Shown piece after piece: positions 1 to 5,049 of a stretch of DNA of 5,049 bases. The stretch comes from Ruminococcus sp. (GTDB lineage: Bacteria; Bacillota_A; Clostridia; Oscillospirales; Ruminococcaceae), in the NCBI GenBank assembly GCA_017418765.1, contig JAFOMV010000239.1:1-5049 (forward strand), read 5' to 3'. The position numbers and the translations under genes were made by a program. How positions within the stretch are numbered: position 1 is the first letter of the stretch; every line of letters begins with the position of its first letter. The notes under the pieces are model-generated. The model was not told where the DNA came from and ran no database searches. It worked only from the letters and a program-made list of their open reading frames with translations.

Positions 1-75
1 AATATACCAAAGGTCTGTCTGAAATTCAGATCACCCAATGAGGTGCTTGAAGATTACCTGTCGGTGATGTGGTGA
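1..75 (+). CDS. C-terminal end of a probable IS30-family transposase (partial)
   Basis: Frame 1 is open from the window edge to a TGA at 73-75 and gives 24 residues ending LEDYLSVMW. The stretch PKVCLKFRSPNEVL matches the pattern near the C-terminus of IS30-family transposases, roughly P-R-K-C-L-x-F-K-T-P-x-E-V-F, just after the DDE catalytic core. The start and the catalytic residues lie outside the window. A long inverted repeat and a possible IS end follow at once, which fits the 3' end of an insertion sequence. Seen: the open frame and the motif. Inferred: the family, from recall of the motif only. Any other integrase-core transposase is possible. Confidence 0.5.
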   Translation, partial: NIPKVCLKFRSPNEVLEDYLSVMW

Positions 76-81
76 GCCGCC

Positions 82-132
82 GCAAATTCACCTCACTCCG
101 TCGCCTACGGCTCCTACATGAGGTGAATTTGC
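82..132. repeat. 14-bp inverted repeat with 23-nt loop, downstream of the transposase
   Basis: gcaaattcacctca (82-95) is an exact reverse complement of 119-132. The loop (96-118) contains a smaller hairpin, ccgt (98-101) with acgg (107-110). The structure begins 7 nt after the transposase stop. There is no T-run directly after the 3' arm, so it is not a typical intrinsic terminator. It could be a palindromic interspersed repeat, or a structure inside the IS that limits read-through. Confidence 0.75.
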
Positions 133-160
133 CATTATCTGCTTAACATCTTATTTTTTG

Positions 161-196
161 AGGGTTAGTGTCCAAGATCATTGACAAGTGTACACT
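161..196. mobile_element. Possible right end of the IS30-like element
   Basis: The stretch from about 167 to 196 reads agtgtccaag, then atcattgaca, then agtgtacact. Read on the minus strand it starts tgtacacttgtcaatg, which resembles the terminal inverted repeats of IS30-family elements (TGTA at the tip with an internal GTCAA). The last ten bases, 187-196, are a perfect palindrome. The left end and any target duplication lie outside the window, so the boundary is a guess good to a few bases. Confidence 0.35.
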
Positions 197-385
197 ACGC
201 AATCACGATACGCTCGTAAACTCGCTTACTTTTGTAAGAACGATGAGTTTCAGGTCGCTCGCCGGCTTGTTAAATTGAATGTTATATGTAGGGGCGCTTT
301 CCGAGCGCCCTCGGAATACCGCCATGACCGCCTGTGGTGCGTAAATTTGCAGGAACGCCGCACCTTACTTCATTTACAGCTTGAC
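197..385. repeat. Non-coding palindromic repeat cluster between the IS end and the promoter
   Basis: No gene is supported here. Three foldable units are visible. The first is an imperfect hairpin at 218-250: aaactc 218-223 with gagttt 245-250, and inside it cttac 225-229 with gtaag 234-238. The second is a G+C-rich hairpin, gggcgct 292-298 with agcgccc 304-310, preceded by tgtag; this resembles the TGTAGGGGCG palindromic repeats found between genes in many gut Clostridia. The third is ggtgcg 336-341 with cgcacc 359-364. The locally higher G+C and dense palindromes differ from the flanking genes, which suggests an interspersed repeat and not a gene. Confidence 0.5.
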
Positions 386-409
386 TAATCAAAGCCGAAT
401 TGATATAAT
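381..409 (+). promoter_or_regulatory. Predicted SigA-type promoter for the HD-GYP gene
   Basis: A -35 box TTGACT (381-386), a 17-nt spacer and a perfect -10 box TATAAT (404-409) are present, with an upstream TG (401-402) that makes an extended -10. Transcription would start near 416, giving a leader of about 195 nt before the ATG at 611. No other promoter this good lies closer to the gene. The -35 box touches the end of the repeat cluster, so the repeat may have supplied part of the promoter. Confidence 0.75.
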
Positions 410-544
410 AGTATAAAGTGATTTTTTCTTTTATCAGAGGCACCTGCTGTTGCTGTTAATGGTTACATATAGAAAAAAGAGATACTATCGCTGCAGCGGA
501 GAATATCTTTGGTGAGAGAAGTGCTTTTTGTTATAACGTCTACA

Positions 545-570
545 GAACAATGGGCATAGGCGGCCCGTTC
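545..570 (+). promoter_or_regulatory. Bulged hairpin in the HD-GYP leader
   Basis: gaac (545-548) pairs with gttc (567-570) and gggc (552-555) with gccc (563-566), leaving a 3-nt bulge (549-551) and a 7-nt loop. It is followed within 3 nt by AGGAGG (573-578), a good anti-anti-Shine-Dalgarno match that has no start codon at usable spacing. The hairpin could influence ribosome access, but no known riboswitch class was recognised here. If the surrounding sequence is a gene remnant, the fold may be incidental. Confidence 0.35.
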
Positions 571-591
571 TCAGGAGGTTTTAGTATAGGC

Positions 592-598
592 AAAGGAG
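592..598 (+). promoter_or_regulatory. Ribosome binding site with two competing ATG codons
   Basis: AAAGGAG at 592-598 is the only strong site close to the HD-GYP gene. It lies 5 nt from an ATG at 604 and 12 nt from the ATG at 611. The 604 frame stops after 11 codons at 637-639. An in-frame TGA at 605-607 rules out any earlier start for the HD-GYP frame, so 611 is the earliest possible start although its spacing is long. Confidence 0.6.
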
Positions 599-610
599 TA
601 TATATGAAAG

Positions 611-2383
611 ATGAGGAGTGTTTTCAGGGAAAAGCCTAAAGTCTCTCCAAAGGATATACTTTATATTCTGGTGATAGTGCTGTTCCTATTTATAATAATC
701 GTTTTATACAGAAATGATACATTAAGCAGGTCCGAGGCTTATTTTCCTATGACGCAGTGCTGGACGGATGAAAACGGCGAAAATATATCTCTCAGGGATC
801 TCCCTGATGGGAAAGCCGTGTCGCTGAAAGCTGATATCGGGAGCATAGAAATAGAAAACAGAAAGTTTTGCATCAGGAGCGTTGACACATTTCTGGATGT
901 TTATGCAGACGGGCAGAATGTGTATTCCTACCATCCCGATATCCCACGTATTCTCGGCAAGTCATATGGTATGTACGTGCATATCATCAATTTGCCTGAG
1001 GGAACTGATATCCTTGAACTTAGGGCAGAACCGATATTCAAAACGACACACGCAACTCTGCGGAATGCTGTCATTGAGGATTCGGGAAAGTATATAGCCG
1101 ATCTGTACAAGGATAACCTTCTTGCATTTATAAGATCGAATATCACTATGCTGATAGGGGTGGTATTCCTTATTATGGGGCTGTCAAACATAATGTTCAG
1201 ACGGAAGACAGAACTGGATTTTATTTCTTTCGGTGCAATGTGCGTGATGTTCGGGTTTGCAGGCCTTAATGATACCTATATATTACAGCTTATAACACAG
1301 CATCCTGCTGTCATAAGAGTTGTAACGTACATATGCGTTATTTTTCTGCCATATCCTGCGCTTGCTTTTTTTGCCAGTGCGGGCAAAAGCAGGGATACAA
1401 AGCTTATGCCGATGATGAAGACGCTGTGCTTACTGAATTTTGCAGTTACGGTGATCCTTACATATATGGGTATATCCGATTATTTCCACATGGTGATCGT
1501 TTCGCACTGTATAATAATCCTTGATTTTTTTGCATCGGCTTTTCTGGTCATACGTGCAGCAAGAGAACATCTGATAAGCCAAAATCTTATCATATGCCTT
1601 TCTGTAGGTCTTGCCATGTGCATAATTGGCGCAGGTATAGATATGCTTCGGTATCATCTTGGCTGGGATAACGGCTATTCAAGCTATACAAGGATAGCGG
1701 TATTGGTATTCATGATGATAATCGGCATATATATTATGGCTGAACAGCTTCGTTCCATGCAAAGGAAGCAGAATGAGGATATGCAGTTTATCAGGGAGAT
1801 AACCGAATCATTTGCTAAGGTCATAGATATGAAGGATAAGTATACCAAGGGCCATTCTGCACGTGTGGCAAAATATACCGCAATGCTTGCACGTGAACTG
1901 GGATACGATGAGGAAACTGCCGAGAAGTACTTCCGTATAGCCTTGCTGCATGATATCGGAAAGATAGCTATCCCGTCGCCTGTACTTAACAAGCCGGGCA
2001 AGCTGACTGATGAGGAGTATGAGATAATAAAATCCCATACCGTAAAAGGCTATGAGGCGCTTAAAAATATCAGCATAATGCCTGAACTTGCAGTAGGTGC
2101 AGGTTCACACCATGAACGCCCTGACGGAAAGGGCTATCCCAACGGACTGAAAGGCGATGAGATACCAAGAGTAGCACAGATAATTGCAGTTGCCGATACT
2201 TTTGATGCCATGTATTCTGACCGTCCGTACCGTAAGCGTATGGACTTTGAAAAGGCAGTATCCATAATCAATGAAGTCAAAGGAAGTCAGCTCACAGAAG
2301 ATGTTGTTGATGCTTTTATGCGTCTTGCGGAAAAGGGCGAACTTCGCAGCAGCAGTGATACGATCTCTGAGAATGACAAATAA
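611..2383 (+). CDS. Membrane-bound HD-GYP c-di-GMP phosphodiesterase with 7TM sensor region
   Basis: This is a predicted 590-residue integral membrane signalling enzyme. TM1 is at about 16-33. A beta-rich extracytoplasmic domain follows (about 40-170), with an FLDVYADGQNVYSY segment like the jelly-roll sensor domains of Clostridial signalling proteins. Seven more helices lie at about 174-196, 203-225, 236-256, 267-288, 293-316, 323-346 and 358-378, a 7TMR-DISM-like layout that puts both ends in the cytosol. A short helical linker leads to the HD-GYP domain (about 395-575). Visible motifs are GHS (H415), HDIGK (H447, D448), H476, HH (500-501), DGKGYP (505-510) and VADTFDA (D529), so the metal and substrate site looks complete. 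HD-GYP enzymes hydrolyse c-di-GMP to pGpG or GMP. The ligand sensed is unknown. ATG 611 is the first possible start in frame, but its ribosome-binding-site spacing is long. The gene is monocistronic, with its own promoter and terminator. Confidence 0.93.
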   Translation: MRSVFREKPKVSPKDILYILVIVLFLFIIIVLYRNDTLSRSEAYFPMTQCWTDENGENISLRDLPDGKAVSLKADIGSIEIENRKFCIRSVDTFLDVYADGQNVYSYHPDIPRILGKSYGMYVHIINLPEGTDILELRAEPIFKTTHATLRNAVIEDSGKYIADLYKDNLLAFIRSNITMLIGVVFLIMGLSNIMFRRKTELDFISFGAMCVMFGFAGLNDTYILQLITQHPAVIRVVTYICVIFLPYPALAFFASAGKSRDTKLMPMMKTLCLLNFAVTVILTYMGISDYFHMVIVSHCIIILDFFASAFLVIRAAREHLISQNLIICLSVGLAMCIIGAGIDMLRYHLGWDNGYSSYTRIAVLVFMMIIGIYIMAEQLRSMQRKQNEDMQFIREITESFAKVIDMKDKYTKGHSARVAKYTAMLARELGYDEETAEKYFRIALLHDIGKIAIPSPVLNKPGKLTDEEYEIIKSHTVKGYEALKNISIMPELAVGAGSHHERPDGKGYPNGLKGDEIPRVAQIIAVADTFDAMYSDRPYRKRMDFEKAVSIINEVKGSQLTEDVVDAFMRLAEKGELRSSSDTISENDK

Positions 2384-2430
2384 AAACACCGCACAAAGAC
2401 GATAGAATGATCTTTGTGCGGTATCTTTTT
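2382..2430. terminator. Bidirectional intrinsic terminator between convergent genes
   Basis: A perfect 12-bp stem (2388-2399 with 2411-2422) encloses an 11-nt loop. Plus-strand transcripts then meet TTTTT at 2426-2430. Minus-strand transcripts meet a U-run encoded by AAAAA at 2382-2386. The element fills the 45-nt gap between the stop codons of the HD-GYP gene (2381-2383) and the last lipoprotein gene (2429-2431), so it should end both transcripts. Its 5' arm begins with a 14-mer that recurs exactly at 4917-4930. Confidence 0.92.
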
Positions 2431-3355
2431 AGTTTATGCTGAGTGAATCCCAGTCAAAATCAGTGAATGAATCAACTGAACGATAATGGGTGATATCTGC
2501 GCCCTCATCGACATAAAGCTCTCCGTTTTCGAGCTGAGCAACAGAAACGAGTTCGCCGTCATCGTAGAGCTCAATACAGCCGCTTTCGTCTGCTTCCCAC
2601 GTATATTCGGTGACAACGGCTTCGCTGTCAGTTCCTCCTGCACGGAAAACAGCAGTGTTATCCTTCATTATCTCTATCTGGAACAAAGCTTCAAGAGGGA
2701 TGCCGTATATCTCGTCATTGAATACTTCACCGTCTATTTCGTAGTAGCTGCATTCCCATTTGCCTACATAATCCTCGGGAGCAGTTCCATCGGCTTCAAC
2801 GTCAAGAACGGGTATACTGATCTCTCCGCCGTTAAGTTCGGTCATTGCATCGTAAGCAGCCTGTTCAAATGATGTGAACTCATCGGTCTTTTCCATGTAT
2901 ATTTTCAGGCCCTCACCGTTTGTGAGTATGAGATGGTCTGCTTTTATGCTGCCGTATATCTCGTTTTCGCCTTTCAGCTTGATCGACCTGCCCTTGAATT
3001 CCCATGAGTATTCCTTTGGGGTATCATCAGGAAATCCCGAACCCATAGAAGCTGTTCCGCCCTCGGATATTTCAAGCTGGAATATTTTATCTATCGGTAC
3101 CTCTTTGTAGTAGAGGTCATAGACATCTTCCTTTTCTATTATCCTGACAGCCTCCCATTTCCCGTAGAAATCAGATATCTCCGTCTTTTTCGGCGGAGCT
3201 GTAGTCTCCTCCTCCGCAGGGGAAGTATCAGTTGTCTGTACTTCGCTTGTCTGTGCAATGTCAGAGGAGGCGCTGTTTTTATCAGAGCTGTCTGAGCAGC
3301 CTGATATGGCAGTCAGCACGGCGGTGATGAATATTAAGAATGTTGCTTTTTTCAT
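2429..3355 (-). CDS. Lipoprotein with two copies of a GxWE domain (fourth gene of the operon)
   Basis: This is a 308-residue predicted lipoprotein of unknown function. The signal peptide MKKATFLIFI... ends in an ISGC lipobox with the lipidated Cys at 20. A Ser/Thr/Glu-rich linker (21-58) probably spans the cell wall. Domain 1 (about 63-160) opens with GKWEA; domain 2 (about 196-300) opens with GKWEC. Both then show a [VI]P[IL]-x-x-[IL]FQ[LI]EI segment, a GTA or NTA turn, a central [YT]-x-WE motif and a closing aromatic strand before D-x-F. The same pattern occurs once in each of the three upstream genes. AAAGGAG sits 6 nt before the ATG, and the gap to the upstream gene is 17 nt. The domain looks all-beta, like small lipocalin-type barrels, but that is inference and no catalytic residue is evident. 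Confidence 0.85.
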   Translation of the reverse strand: MKKATFLIFITAVLTAISGCSDSSDKNSASSDIAQTSEVQTTDTSPAEEETTAPPKKTEISDFYGKWEAVRIIEKEDVYDLYYKEVPIDKIFQLEISEGGTASMGSGFPDDTPKEYSWEFKGRSIKLKGENEIYGSIKADHLILTNGEGLKIYMEKTDEFTSFEQAAYDAMTELNGGEISIPVLDVEADGTAPEDYVGKWECSYYEIDGEVFNDEIYGIPLEALFQIEIMKDNTAVFRAGGTDSEAVVTEYTWEADESGCIELYDDGELVSVAQLENGELYVDEGADITHYRSVDSFTDFDWDSLSIN

Positions 3356-3372
3356 TGTTATCTCCTTTGTCT

Positions 3373-3840
3373 TTATTGCTGTAACATTGAGCTCAAGTCA
3401 AGATTGCCGAAAAGCTTCTTCATAGCTTCGGTATCTACAGGACTGTATTCATCGACTTTTACCATGTATATCTCAGCGTTCGATCTGGATATGACCAGTT
3501 TTCCGTCTTTCGGCTCAAATTCCATAACACTTTCATCCTTGTCGGGCTGTGAGACCGTGAGTATGACTTTTCCGTCTTTGATCTTCCAATGAGCAGTTAT
3601 ACCGTCCTTTGAAGGATCCTTCACGTTTTCCATCGGAGACTTCCATTCTGCTGAGCCGCTGCTGTTTAGTTCAAACCTCATAATAGCATTGAGAGGTATA
3701 CCGCTGAGCTCGGTTATATGTGAATCGTTGAGCACCATCTCGGATGCCTCCCATTTGCCTGCATAGGCTTCTCTGCCTCCGCAGCCTGTAAAGCAGAATA
3801 AGATCATGGTCACAATAAAAAACAGGTATCTCTTTTTCAT
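3373..3840 (-). CDS. Small GxWE-domain lipoprotein (third gene of the operon)
   Basis: This is a 155-residue predicted lipoprotein. A signal MKKRYLFFIV... with an FTGC lipobox puts the lipidated Cys at 20. There is almost no linker: the domain begins at GKWEA (28-32). GIPLNAI (47-53), a GSAEW turn (62-66), AHW (83-85) and EIYMVKVDEY (123-132) follow at the spacings seen in its paralogues. The GIPL-x-A-[IL] segment is closest to the second domain of the downstream gene. The C-terminal 20 residues (about 135-155) form an extra likely helix. AAAGGAGG lies 5 nt before the ATG. Function is unknown. Confidence 0.82.
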   Translation of the reverse strand: MKKRYLFFIVTMILFCFTGCGGREAYAGKWEASEMVLNDSHITELSGIPLNAIMRFELNSSGSAEWKSPMENVKDPSKDGITAHWKIKDGKVILTVSQPDKDESVMEFEPKDGKLVISRSNAEIYMVKVDEYSPVDTEAMKKLFGNLDLSSMLQQ

Positions 3841-3868
3841 ATTATCCTCCTTTATGTGATACGGGCGG

Positions 3869-4333
3869 TCACTTTGCAGCTTTGCCTGTATTTTGTTCTT
3901 CAGCCTTTACAAGATGTGTTTCCACCATGCCTGCATCCTCTTTCTCAAGGCTGACAAGGTTGCCGCTTATATATTCAAAAACTCTGACCTTTTCGCCCTT
4001 TTCCTCGAAAAGGACTTCAAGATCACCGTCAGGAGAAACAGTCCAGCTCAGCATTTCTGTTTTTCCGCCGTAAGGGGTGAAAGTGCCTGTACCGTCTTCC
4101 TTGAAAACATATCTGTCTATATCGAATTTAATTCCGTCCTGATTATTTATAAATACTACCGATGTTTCCCACGTTCCCTGAAACAGCGAATGAAGCTCCT
4201 CATCGGAAAGCTTGTTGACGGATTCTACAGAGACTTTTACGTCAGATGCCTCTTTTTTTGCAGCATTTCCGCAGCCGGCCGCAGTCAGCATTGCCATAAG
4301 TATAACTGCTGTCATGCAGAAATATCTTTTCAT
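3869..4333 (-). CDS. Divergent small GxWE-domain lipoprotein (second gene of the operon)
   Basis: This is a 154-residue predicted lipoprotein. MKRYFCMTAV... ends in an AAGC lipobox with the lipidated Cys at 21. A charged spacer (22-50) leads to GTWET (53-57), EDGTGTF (79-85), a central W (97) and a closing strand near 136-143. It lacks the IP-x-x-[AI] segment found in the other copies and is the most diverged member. Its ATG overlaps the stop of the upstream gene as ATGA (4330-4333), a usual sign of translational coupling. It also has AAAGGAG 7 nt upstream. Function is unknown. Confidence 0.8.
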   Translation of the reverse strand: MKRYFCMTAVILMAMLTAAGCGNAAKKEASDVKVSVESVNKLSDEELHSLFQGTWETSVVFINNQDGIKFDIDRYVFKEDGTGTFTPYGGKTEMLSWTVSPDGDLEVLFEEKGEKVRVFEYISGNLVSLEKEDAGMVETHLVKAEEQNTGKAAK

Positions 4334-4794
4334 TTATCTTCTCCTTTTGCTTTATCATTCAGTACCCCGGGATCAAAAGCTGTCAGCCTGTCTACTTTCC
4401 CGAACCAAATCTCGGTCTTTTCATCGGAACGCAGCAGCAGCCTTTCATCTTCTGTATATTCCAGTGAGAGCACATCTGAGGAACTCTCGCCGTAAAGTTT
4501 AAGAGTGCTGTCCTCCGCTTCCCATTTAAGCGCCTGTTTGCCGTTTTCGCCGTAAAGCACAGATATCGGGGAATCCAGATAGCCTGTACCATCCTCGGCA
4601 ATAGCAAGATTATAAACAGCGCTTACAGGTATTTTCGGATCAAGATAGTATTCATCGTATACGCCTTCATCTGTTACTACTTTGATGCACTCCCAGTATC
4701 CGCCGTATTTTGCGTACGGATCATCTATATATTTATGACTGCACCCCGACAGGAGAAGGACTGCCGATACAGCACATAGCAGTATTTTTTTCAT
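4330..4794 (-). CDS. Small GxWE-domain lipoprotein (first gene of the operon)
   Basis: This is a 154-residue predicted lipoprotein. MKKILLCAVS... has an LSGC lipobox with the lipidated Cys at 18. The domain runs from GYWEC (32-36) through VYDEYY, KIPVSAV (54-60), EDGTG (67-71), KWEAED (90-95) and EIWFGKVD (128-135). A GTG nine bases upstream (4803) would add MAI, but it lies inside the AAAAGGTGG ribosome binding site (4808-4800). That site is 5 nt from the ATG at 4794, so 4794 is preferred. It also matches the MKK/MKR starts of the three paralogues. The VYD-x-YY segment resembles the first domain of the operon's last gene. Function is unknown. Confidence 0.82.
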   Translation of the reverse strand: MKKILLCAVSAVLLLSGCSHKYIDDPYAKYGGYWECIKVVTDEGVYDEYYLDPKIPVSAVYNLAIAEDGTGYLDSPISVLYGENGKQALKWEAEDSTLKLYGESSSDVLSLEYTEDERLLLRSDEKTEIWFGKVDRLTAFDPGVLNDKAKGEDK

Positions 4795-4876
4795 GATTGC
4801 CACCTTTTAGCCCGTGAGGATATACCTGATCAGGGCATATTTTTTGTTGTTCGCTCCCTTGATAAAGTCTGAACAG

Positions 4877-4906
4877 CTAATACGAAGGATCGGCAGTAAA
4901 AGACAA
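4877..4906 (-). promoter_or_regulatory. Weak candidate promoter for the lipoprotein operon
   Basis: On the minus strand, TTGTCT (4906-4901) and TATTAG (4882-4877) are separated by 18 nt. Each matches the SigA consensus at four of six positions. Transcription would start near 4870, about 75 nt before the ATG at 4794. A 10-bp palindrome, cctgatcagg (4825-4834), lies in that leader and could be an operator or chance. A promoter outside the window is equally possible. Confidence 0.3.
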
Positions 4907-4910
4907 GACT

Positions 4911-5049
4911 TAAGGCAACACCGCACAAAGCCCGCCTGACGGCTTTGCACTGAGAACCTGTCCACATAGGGATTCATGCACGTCTTTTCGTCAAATTTTG
5001 CCGGTGACTGCGTTAAAAATCCTTGAAGGGCGACAGCCCGTCGGCGGAT
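4911..5049. repeat. Interspersed-repeat-like sequence at the right edge (partial)
   Basis: The sequence begins taaggcaacaccgcacaaag and contains a 7-bp hairpin, caaagcc (4926-4932) with ggctttg (4941-4947). A second hairpin, gggc (5028-5031) with gccc (5036-5039), lies near the window edge. It sits between a gene promoter region and the edge and has no convincing gene. From memory, sequences of this type recur between genes in Ruminococcus genomes, so an interspersed repeat or MITE is the best reading. The minus strand is open across it, from 5049 to a stop at 4807-4809, but shows no recognisable domain. Confidence 0.5.

Larger units (their letters stand above)
422..639 (+). pseudogene. Possible decayed remnant of an unidentified gene in the leader
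   Basis: The frame from 460 to the TAA at 637-639 is open for 59 codons without a proper start at its 5' end. It reads as protein-like sequence, including EKRDTIAAAENIFGERSAF, then CYNVYRTMGIGGPFSGG, ending FQGKA. A second frame just upstream, 422-469, reads SEAPAVAVNGYI before a TAG at 470-472. The two would join smoothly as NGYI-EKRD with one frame change near 467-474. No start codon or ribosome binding site serves the composite, so I read it as a broken gene 3' end. I do not recognise the family. A chance open frame is the main alternative; 59 stop-free codons are unusual but not conclusive. Confidence 0.35.

Noticed and set aside
188..388. 66-codon plus-strand open frame beginning MYTTQSRYA
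   Set aside because: It runs across three palindromic repeat units, has no ribosome binding site and has no protein-like domain pattern. It is best read as repeat sequence.
489..498. 10-bp palindrome cgctgcagcg as an operator
   Set aside because: It lies about 75 nt downstream of the predicted transcription start, inside the candidate gene remnant. A palindrome this short is expected by chance now and then.
416..610. Possible c-di-GMP riboswitch in the leader of the HD-GYP gene
   Set aside because: The conserved core motifs of the c-di-GMP-I and c-di-GMP-II classes were not seen. The region instead reads as a protein-like remnant with one bulged hairpin.
3893..4495. 200-codon plus-strand open frame opposite the lipoprotein genes
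   Set aside because: It is antisense to two well-supported lipoprotein genes with lipoboxes and ribosome binding sites, and its residue composition is not protein-like.
4795..4803. GTG start at 4803 for the first lipoprotein gene
   Set aside because: The GTG lies within the ribosome binding site AAAAGGTGG. ATG 4794 has ideal spacing and matches the MKK/MKR starts of the paralogues.
4807..5049. Partial minus-strand gene upstream of the lipoprotein operon
   Set aside because: No recognisable domain, and the sequence is repeat-like with internal hairpins. The frame is retained only as a low-interest finding.

Overview
The window looks like a chromosomal segment from a Gram-positive gut or rumen clostridium, most likely Ruminococcus or a close relative. 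This rests on AT-leaning codon use rich in ATA, AGA and AAG, AAAGGAG-type ribosome binding sites, lipobox signal peptides, and intergenic palindromic repeats of a style common in that group. The genus is an inference from style; no marker gene is present.

Layout. Positions 1-75 hold the last 24 codons of a gene whose ending resembles IS30-family transposases. It is followed by a 14-bp inverted repeat (82-132) and a probable IS end near 196. Positions 197-380 hold non-coding palindromic repeat sequence. A near-consensus SigA promoter (381-409) then starts a leader of roughly 200 nt. The leader contains what looks like a decayed gene remnant (about 422-639) and a bulged hairpin. It reads into the one large plus-strand gene, 611-2383, a membrane-bound HD-GYP protein with an extracytoplasmic beta-rich domain, a 7TM sensor region and an apparently intact c-di-GMP phosphodiesterase domain.

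A strong bidirectional terminator (2382-2430) separates it from a convergent minus-strand operon of four small lipoprotein genes (transcribed 4794 to 2429). All four have short MKK/MKR lipoprotein signals. All carry the same roughly 100-residue domain, opening with a GxWE motif, and the last gene carries two copies. The operon is tightly packed: one ATGA overlap, then gaps of 28 and 17 nt, each gene with its own ribosome binding site. The right edge (about 4911-5049) is an interspersed-repeat-like sequence that shares a 14-nt exact string with the terminator.

How the parts relate. The HD-GYP protein probably lowers c-di-GMP in response to an unknown outside signal. The lipoproteins are probably surface-anchored and of unknown function. 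The two units are convergent and separately terminated, so nothing in the sequence directly links them. The most distinctive feature is the five-copy paralogous lipoprotein domain family.
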